A stretch of 64,000 nt of DNA from an uncultured Opitutaceae bacterium (GTDB lineage: Bacteria; Verrucomicrobiota; Verrucomicrobiia; Opitutales; Opitutaceae): positions 1 through 64,000 of the forward strand of contig CALFNN010000103.1 of NCBI GenBank assembly GCA_937902925.1, given 5' to 3'. This document shows positions 58,741 through 64,000 of the stretch, one piece after another. How positions within the stretch are numbered: position 1 is the first letter of the stretch; each line of letters opens with the position of its first letter. The notes under the pieces were generated by a model. That model did not search any database and was not told where the DNA came from. It saw only the letters and a program-made list of their open reading frames with translations. The position numbers and the translations under genes were made by a program.

Positions 58741-58772
58741 GACGCCGCCCTCCCAGCGGCGTCTTTTGTTTT
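58741..58772 (+). terminator. Rho-independent terminator of infA
   Basis: An 8-bp stem (GACGCCGC, 58741-58748, with GCGGCGTC, 58756-58763), a 7-base loop and TTTTGTTTT. It ends only 5 bases before the xer start, so the ribosome-binding region of xer overlaps its T run. Confidence 0.85.
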
Positions 58773-58777
58773 CCGCG

Positions 58778-59707
58778 ATGCGGGTTCAACACAGTCAGGC
58801 GCCGGAAGCGTTCGCGACCGATACCGAGGCGTTCCTCGGTTTCATCAGCCTCGAACGCGGCCTGGCGAAAAACACGATCGCCGCCTACACCCGCGATCTC
58901 GACCAGGCGGCGAAGTATCTCGCGCGTCACGGCGCCGCCGACTGGCGGAGCGTGACGCGGGCGCAGGCCGGGGCGTGGGTGCACTCGCTCAGTTGCGCGC
59001 GTTACCGCGTCGCGAGCCTGGCGCGCAAGCTCACGGCCCTGCGGATGCTGGCGCGTTTCCTCGTCCGCGAGAAGATTCGTGAGGACGATTTCACGGAACT
59101 GCTCAGCGGACCGAAACTGGTCCGCAACCTTCCCGGCACGCTGTCCGCCGACGAGGTGGCGCGGCTGCTGGCCGCGCCGACGGGCGGTGACCCGCGCGCC
59201 CTGCGCGACCGGGCGTTGCTGGAGCTGTTTTACTCGAGCGGTCTGCGCGTCTCCGAGCTGGCGGCGCTGACGCTGCAGCAGGTCGACCTCGCGAACGGTT
59301 TCATCCGGGTGTTCGGCAAGGGTTCGAAGGAGCGCGTCGTGCCGGTCGGTGGCAGGGCCCGCGACGCGGTTGCAACCTATCTCGCCTCGGGCCGGCCGCA
59401 TCTCGTGAAACCGCGGACCGGCAGCCAGCTTTTCCTCAACAACCGCGGGGCTGCGCTCTCGCGCGTGATGCTCTGGATGCTCGTGAAAAAATACGCGCAA
59501 CGCGCGGGGATCGTCCGGAACGTGAAGCCGCACGGCCTGCGCCACTCCTTCGCCACGCATCTCCTCACCGGCGGCGCCGACCTGCGCGCGATTCAGGAGA
59601 TGCTCGGTCACGCGAGCATCTCGACGACGCAAATCTACACCGCCGTGGAACCGGCCCGGCTCGTCGCGCACCACGCCAAGTTCCATCCGCGGAACCGCGA
59701 AAAATAA
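58778..59707 (+). CDS. xerD: Xer-family tyrosine recombinase (chromosome dimer resolution)
   Basis: A 309-aa recombinase. The N-terminal SAM-like domain (about 12-105) is followed by the catalytic domain with Arg157 (SSGLRVSEL), Lys181 (GKGSKER), His252 and Arg255 (PHGLRHSFATHLL), His278 (LGHASI) and Tyr287 (TQIYTAV). Length and sequence match XerC/XerD, which resolve chromosome dimers at dif during division. XerC and XerD cannot be told apart with certainty. It is unlike the element integrase at 6705, which lacks these Xer-specific segments. Confidence 0.88.
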   Translation: MRVQHSQAPEAFATDTEAFLGFISLERGLAKNTIAAYTRDLDQAAKYLARHGAADWRSVTRAQAGAWVHSLSCARYRVASLARKLTALRMLARFLVREKIREDDFTELLSGPKLVRNLPGTLSADEVARLLAAPTGGDPRALRDRALLELFYSSGLRVSELAALTLQQVDLANGFIRVFGKGSKERVVPVGGRARDAVATYLASGRPHLVKPRTGSQLFLNNRGAALSRVMLWMLVKKYAQRAGIVRNVKPHGLRHSFATHLLTGGADLRAIQEMLGHASISTTQIYTAVEPARLVAHHAKFHPRNREK

Positions 59708-59763
59708 CCGTTTGTCGCGCGGCGGCGGCGCGCCGCTTCGCAATGGAGCGAACTGCGGCCGCG

Positions 59764-60129
59764 TCAGCGCTTCGCGCCATCGCGCGCCGCTTTCGCGAGC
59801 GCGTCGTCGATCGCGGCCTGGGTCAGGCCCTGTTTCGGCGTCGCCGTGGTCCACGACCAGGAGGTGGTGTCTCCACCCGTCCGCGGGCCGTAGCGGCGTT
59901 CGGCGTCGATCTGCGCCTGCGCTTCCGCCTCGTTGCGGTCCTTGGTCGCTCCCATGCGGATGAGATCGTCGGCGCGGCGTGAGGCATAGCCGTCGAATTC
60001 CCGCGCGTTTCCGGCGAGTGTCGCCCGACCCGGCGGCGGATTCGCGGAACGCAAGGCGCACCCGCCGAGGGCGAGGCCAAGAACGGCGACGAGGGGTGCC
60101 ACGCGGTTCACGACGGAGACAGAATTCAT
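59764..60129 (-). CDS. Small lipoprotein of unknown function
   Basis: A 121-aa protein with a lipoprotein signal (VLGLALGGC, lipidated Cys24). The mature part is short, charged and probably mostly helical (FDGYASRRADDLIRMGATKD, NEAEAQAQIDAERRYGPR). The start at 60129 gives the correct signal; the frame is open further upstream. It follows the LTxxQ-repeat gene on the same strand, 55 bp after its stop, and converges with xer. No known family. Confidence 0.65.
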   Translation of the reverse strand: MNSVSVVNRVAPLVAVLGLALGGCALRSANPPPGRATLAGNAREFDGYASRRADDLIRMGATKDRNEAEAQAQIDAERRYGPRTGGDTTSWSWTTATPKQGLTQAAIDDALAKAARDGAKR

Positions 60130-60184
60130 TTGTTGCAGATCGTCAATCGCGACGGACCGGAAGGGCCGGCTCGCTGGCGGCGGG

Positions 60185-61114
60185 TCAGCCACCGCTTTTG
60201 CGCGCGCCCGGGCGTTTGCCGCTGTAGAGCGGCGCCGCGTCGAATTTCACCTGCTGCTCGGGCGTGAGAATCGCGCGCAACTGATCCCGGAGCGGTTGCC
60301 GCCAGGTGAAGCCTTTCAGCGGACGATCCGGGGTCGCCGTTGCGAGTTGGGCGTCCATCTCGCTCCAGAAGATTTGTCCGGCCTGCGCCTTTTGCGCCGC
60401 GCTGAGCGAGACGACTTGATCGAGGCTTGCCACCATGTTTTCCGGGTTCCCGGGCATCCCGCCGCCCTCACCCGGCGGCGTCCGGTCATATTTCTTCTGC
60501 TGCTCGGGCGTGAGAATTGCGCGGGTTTGGGCTTTCGCGGCCTGCCGGGCCTCTCCGCCTTTGACGAGGCGGTCCGCCGCCGGGAGGTCGAGGAGGGTCT
60601 CCAACTCCTCCTGGAAAATTTGTAACGCGACGGCCTGCTGGGCGGGGCTGAGTCCGACGAGCCGGTCGAGCCGGGCGGTTTCGTCCTCCGGCGCCATATG
60701 CAGGAGTCCGCCGCCCTGGTTTTGCCGCGCGCGCTCATAGACGCTCAGTTGCGCCGGGGTGAGCAGGGCGCGGATGTCGTTGCGCGAGGTTTCCCGGGTC
60801 GTGACCCAGGTTTGCGTGGTCTCCGCGCTGCCATCGCCGAGATCGAGCCCTTCGAGCGCGGCATTCTCGATGCGGAATATTTCCGTCGCCTTCGCGCTCT
60901 GGTCGGCGCTGAGCGATGTGAGTTGGTCCAGTTGGGCGGCCTTGGCCTCGGGACTCTGCAAGGCGGAGCGATTGGTCGCCGGCAATGCGGCGCGAAGCCC
61001 GGGGATATCGCTGACCGTCATTTGGCCGGAATCGCCGCTGGCCGCGCGGGTCGCGGGGACGGAGGCGAGGCCGAGTGCGAGCGCGGCGAGGGTGGGGCGG
61101 AGATACGATTTCAT
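60185..61114 (-). CDS. Secreted protein with three LTxxQ-type helical repeats
   Basis: A 309-aa protein with a signal peptide (about 1-25, ATRA). Three units of roughly 85 residues each carry LSxxQ followed later by LTPxQ (LTSLSADQ...LTPAQ, LVGLSPAQ...LTPEQ, VVSLSAAQ...LTPEQ), with a conserved W or R..LRAILTPEQ..Y/F ending. LTxxQ motifs mark the CpxP/Spy group of periplasmic envelope-stress proteins. The repeats also resemble the C-terminal domain of the ECF sigma factor at 3684-5210. The ATG at 61114 starts the signal peptide. It is divergent from the 529-aa secreted protein gene. Confidence 0.72.
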   Translation of the reverse strand: MKSYLRPTLAALALGLASVPATRAASGDSGQMTVSDIPGLRAALPATNRSALQSPEAKAAQLDQLTSLSADQSAKATEIFRIENAALEGLDLGDGSAETTQTWVTTRETSRNDIRALLTPAQLSVYERARQNQGGGLLHMAPEDETARLDRLVGLSPAQQAVALQIFQEELETLLDLPAADRLVKGGEARQAAKAQTRAILTPEQQKKYDRTPPGEGGGMPGNPENMVASLDQVVSLSAAQKAQAGQIFWSEMDAQLATATPDRPLKGFTWRQPLRDQLRAILTPEQQVKFDAAPLYSGKRPGARKSGG

Positions 61115-61271
61115 GGGCGACAGTCGGTTGAAGCGAAGTAGCGGGTTGAACAAAATGCGGCAGAACGCCCTTCAGCAGCCGGCCGCAGCAATAACCGAAC
61201 AGGCAATCACCGGGCGCAGTGTCGATTTCCGTGTTCGCTTTACGGCGCGGCCGGCTGCTAATGGGAAAATC

Positions 61272-62861
61272 ATGAGGCTCGTCGCCAAGCACGCCCTGCG
61301 CGTTGCCGCACTCGCTGCGTTTGCCGCGGCGGCGGGGCATGCCTCCGCCCAGATGGCGGACCCGATGGATTCCTCACTCAACCCGCCGCCTCCGGTCGCG
61401 GGCCCGGATCGCGTGACATTCTTTCCCACCCCGACGCCGGTCTTCGGTGCGCCGATCAGCGACCGCGTCACGAAGTTTGTCACGGTCCGGCGCCAGGGTC
61501 GCGAGATCACGTTCCCTGCGCCCGAGGATCTGGCCGACCACGTCAACGAATGGTTCTACGCGGCGCTTGGCACCCGGATCTCCGAAAAAAGGCTGCACGA
61601 ACCGCTCGCCCAGCGACTCACCGCCTATCGCGCACACCGCTACGCGCTGGCGAACGAGCTTTGGAACGAACTCGCGACGGTCCAGCCCGCCGAACCGGCC
61701 GCGCGCGAACGCCAGTTGCGCGAATTTGCCCGAATGCAGACGCCGCGCATCGCGGCGCTGGAGGACGAAGCGGAAAGCCTCCGTGAGGCGATGGTCGCGG
61801 TGGATGGCTTCTTCGGGTGGGGCGCGGATTGGAATGCGGAGCGGGAATGGAAACTCGGCTCCCCTCTTCCTGGCGGCCTCTTTGTGCCGCCGAGGGGGCC
61901 TTCCCTCGCCGAGACCACCGAGTTTCTGGTGATCCGGGCCGCCGCGTATTTCCAGAACGGGCTGGGGGTCGAACAGCGCGGACTGCTGCGCGAGATCGCC
62001 CTCACCGAGCAGGAGAAAATGCTGGTGACGCCGTCTCCTCGCCAGCGTGGGGGCGACGATCCTCTCGTGGTGTTTTTTTCCCCCGAGACGGCAAGGCTGT
62101 CGCTGCCGCCCGGCCTGTCGCCGGATCTCCGGACAAAAATCGGATCCTACAACGGCGACAAGGACGCGTTGAAACGGGAATTGCGCGACGCGATCGTCGA
62201 CCTGGACAAGTCCTCCGACGCCAGACGCACCAAGGCGCTGCGCGAGCTGACGGAGCGACAGTGGCCGCGTCTCGTCGCGCTCGAGAAACTGGCCGAGGAA
62301 ATCCGCCAAGGCCTGGCCGCGCTGCCGCCGCCGCCGCTCCCCGCGCTGCCGCCCGCGTTGCCCGCCGGCCTGAAGGAAAGAATCGAGGTCTATCTCCGTG
62401 AGCGACAGGCCCTCGAGCAGGAACACGCGAAAAGCCAGCGAGCCGCGTTCGCAAAGCTCCTCCAGAGCGGGTCCCGTCGCTCCGATATCGTTTTCCGGGA
62501 CGACGGGTCGTTCCGCCTGGAAAACGCCGAGCGTTACGAAGCCCTTGCCGCGGATCTGAAATCGATCAGTCACGACCTGACGGTGTTTGCCCACACCCAG
62601 ATCGACCCCGAAACAAGCCAGCCGATGGACCCCCGGATTCTCCTGCGCCGGATCGACGCCTCCGACCGGGCCTTCGACAAGATCGGACGCGAGGAGGCGG
62701 TCTATCACGACTATCGGACGGCGATGCTCGAACCCGGCCTTTCGGCCGAACAACGCCGTCTTCTTTTCGGACGCGCGGTAGTGGAACTCGCCCAACCGCT
62801 GACAGCCGGATCGAAAATGCCCAACGGCCCGCTGATGAATCCTGTCCGCGCGCTGTTTTGA
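61272..62861 (+). CDS. Large secreted protein of unknown function
   Basis: A 529-aa protein with a signal peptide (about 1-26, ASAQ). The mature part is long, charged and largely helical (ARERQLREFARMQTPRIAAL; LRELTERQWPRLVALEKLAE), with a proline run (about 355-370). A segment LSPDLRTKIGSYNGDKDALK recurs in a similar form as LPAGLKERIEVYLRERQALE. It starts 157 bp from the divergent LTxxQ-repeat gene. The family is not recognised; a structural or surface role is only a guess. Confidence 0.6.
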   Translation: MRLVAKHALRVAALAAFAAAAGHASAQMADPMDSSLNPPPPVAGPDRVTFFPTPTPVFGAPISDRVTKFVTVRRQGREITFPAPEDLADHVNEWFYAALGTRISEKRLHEPLAQRLTAYRAHRYALANELWNELATVQPAEPAARERQLREFARMQTPRIAALEDEAESLREAMVAVDGFFGWGADWNAEREWKLGSPLPGGLFVPPRGPSLAETTEFLVIRAAAYFQNGLGVEQRGLLREIALTEQEKMLVTPSPRQRGGDDPLVVFFSPETARLSLPPGLSPDLRTKIGSYNGDKDALKRELRDAIVDLDKSSDARRTKALRELTERQWPRLVALEKLAEEIRQGLAALPPPPLPALPPALPAGLKERIEVYLRERQALEQEHAKSQRAAFAKLLQSGSRRSDIVFRDDGSFRLENAERYEALAADLKSISHDLTVFAHTQIDPETSQPMDPRILLRRIDASDRAFDKIGREEAVYHDYRTAMLEPGLSAEQRRLLFGRAVVELAQPLTAGSKMPNGPLMNPVRALF

Positions 62862-62949
62862 CCGGTCAAGGACCTTGGCGGGCGGAATTTTTAGAACGCC
62901 GGTGCCGCCGGACCGAAACGACGCGACGCCGACCGGTTGCTGCACAGCG

Positions 62950-63519
62950 TCACGCTTCGACTGCCGGGTAGAGCGCGGCGAGCTTGCGGATCGTGGTGAG
63001 GTTGCGCGCGGACGACGAGGGCAGCTTGAGCGCGCGCATCTGCGGCGAGGTCCACACTTTCGAATCGGCGGAAGGGATCCGGCACAGCCAGTAGAACTCG
63101 CGACCCTCGACGCAAAACTCGTCCACCCCGGTCCGGCAGGCGACCAGCCCGCTGGCCTGCGCCGCGCTCAGCGGTTCGCGCACGAAGCTGCAATAGACCC
63201 GGTTCCCGGGAGCCTCCATGTCCTTTTTTGGAAACGGCCGGAACGCCGCCACCGCTGCGACCTCCGCGCGGGTGCGGACGAAGGTGTCCACGTCATAGCC
63301 CAGCGACTTTTCGAGGCGACATTCGATCGCGTCCGCCAGCCTGGCGTCGTCGCGAGTCTTGCTGTCGAAGATCACGTTGCCGCTGGCGATGAACGTCTCG
63401 ACGTTGGCGAACTTCATCGCCGTGAACAGCGCGCGCAGGTCGTCCATCTTGAGCCGGCGGTTGCCGAGATTGATGCCGCGGAGAAAGGCGATGTGGCGGT
63501 GCATGGGGAGTTGGGCCAT
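62950..63519 (-). CDS. DUF1697 family protein
   Basis: A 189-aa protein with the DUF1697 hallmarks: IAFLRGINLGNRRLKMDDLR at the start, FIASGNVIFDS, LGYDVDTFVRTRAEV and the C-terminal TIRKLAALY. These proteins are widespread and of unknown function. The start is 63519 or the Met at 63504. The gene is monocistronic and convergent with the 529-aa secreted protein gene. Confidence 0.9.
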   Translation of the reverse strand: MAQLPMHRHIAFLRGINLGNRRLKMDDLRALFTAMKFANVETFIASGNVIFDSKTRDDARLADAIECRLEKSLGYDVDTFVRTRAEVAAVAAFRPFPKKDMEAPGNRVYCSFVREPLSAAQASGLVACRTGVDEFCVEGREFYWLCRIPSADSKVWTSPQMRALKLPSSSARNLTTIRKLAALYPAVEA

Positions 63520-63661
63520 CCCACCGGAAAACTACCGCGACGTCAAAAGCGATGGTTCGAAACGATCGCGGCGCGGACGATTCTCTGTTCGTTTTTGCAC
63601 CGGCCGGCTGCTATGGCCGAATGAGCAAGAAAGCCTCCGTCGCTCGCGCGTCGTTCCTCGC

Positions 63662-64000
63662 ATGAAATTCCCGGCCCCGTGCATCCTGTTCGCGTTGCTC
63701 CCCAGCCTGGGGCTGGCGCTGCCGGCCGCGTGCGGCGCCGGCGGCGCAACGGAGCGCGACCAGATAGCGGCGTTCGTCGACCGCACCTACGAACCGGCGT
63801 TGAGGGCGCTGCACCTGCCGGACGAGACACTTGAACGAGCGAAGCAACTCCTCGTTGAGCGAAGCGTGGCGCGAGCGATCGCCACGAGGACCATGCCCTT
63901 GGGTCGCACGGTGGAAGAGCAAAAGGCCGCGATCGATCAGGCGGAAAGAGAGGTCGATCAGAAGCTTCAGGCGATGGTTGAACCGACGGTCTATCAAAAA
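63662..64000 (+). CDS. Secreted protein, 5' part only (runs off the window)
   Basis: An open frame from ATG at 63662 to the window end (113 codons) with a signal peptide (MKFPAPCILFALLPSLGLAL, cleavage near AACG). It continues with QIAAFVDRTYEPALRALHLP and a charged helical stretch ending EVDQKLQAMVEPTVYQK. The C-terminus is not in the window. Whether the Cys at about 24 is lipidated is unclear. No family can be assigned from this part. Confidence 0.5.
   Translation, partial: MKFPAPCILFALLPSLGLALPAACGAGGATERDQIAAFVDRTYEPALRALHLPDETLERAKQLLVERSVARAIATRTMPLGRTVEEQKAAIDQAEREVDQKLQAMVEPTVYQK

Noticed and set aside
60759-61271. N-terminal extension of the 529-aa secreted protein
   Set aside because: The extension overlaps the divergent LTxxQ gene in antisense. 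A proper signal peptide begins at 61272.

Overview
The window comes from a high-G+C Gram-negative bacterium, most likely a verrucomicrobium of the Opitutaceae type. This is inferred from gene content: a long-form ispG, an MreBCD/PBP2 rod system, outer-membrane porin, TolB and lipoprotein genes, PVC-style ECF sigma factors with C-terminal extensions, and CE7 and GH28 carbohydrate enzymes. The lineage call is an inference, since no rRNA gene is present.

Region 1-8888 is accessory DNA with visibly lower G+C. Two copies of a roughly 530-bp noncoding repeat each end at the same short sequence, the 3' end of the tRNA-Pro(GGG) gene found at 8812-8888. Between the copies lie mdaB, its likely AraC-type regulator, a membrane-anchored ECF sigma factor and a membrane partner protein. 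Between the second copy and the tRNA lies a compact integrative element: attL, integrase arm-type repeats, an AlpA-like HTH gene coupled to a tyrosine recombinase, a membrane protein of unknown function, arm-type repeats, and attR in the tRNA. The best reading is a tandem array of integrations at one tRNA.

Region 9171-21700 holds a secreted GH28 enzyme, REP-like hairpins, a VanZ-like protein, a TPR/Rossmann/degenerate-cyclase signalling protein, ligA followed by a truncated peptidase remnant, and a tight porin - cupredoxin - hybrid histidine kinase operon, then DoxX. Region 21860-30816 holds dnaA with a candidate oriC upstream, and a five-gene minus-strand operon (uppS-cdsA-dxr-rseP-ispG) that joins isoprenoid-precursor, undecaprenyl-carrier and phospholipid synthesis with intramembrane proteolysis.

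Region 30936-46469 carries pterin dehydratase, a CE7 esterase with a 59-aa membrane protein, a nucleoside phosphorylase, a moxR-DUF58-transglutaminase operon, the rod-shape cluster mreB-mreC-mreD-mrdA, a KefB-like antiporter and tatA.

Region 46524-64000 carries rpoD and dnaG, an orphan nuoA, a PTS-IIA/diadenylate cyclase fusion, rpmG, mrp, tolB, sod, tadA, infA, a Xer recombinase, and secreted or lipoprotein genes, including a protein with three LTxxQ-type repeats that resemble the C-terminal domain of the sigma factor near the left end. The last gene runs off the window.
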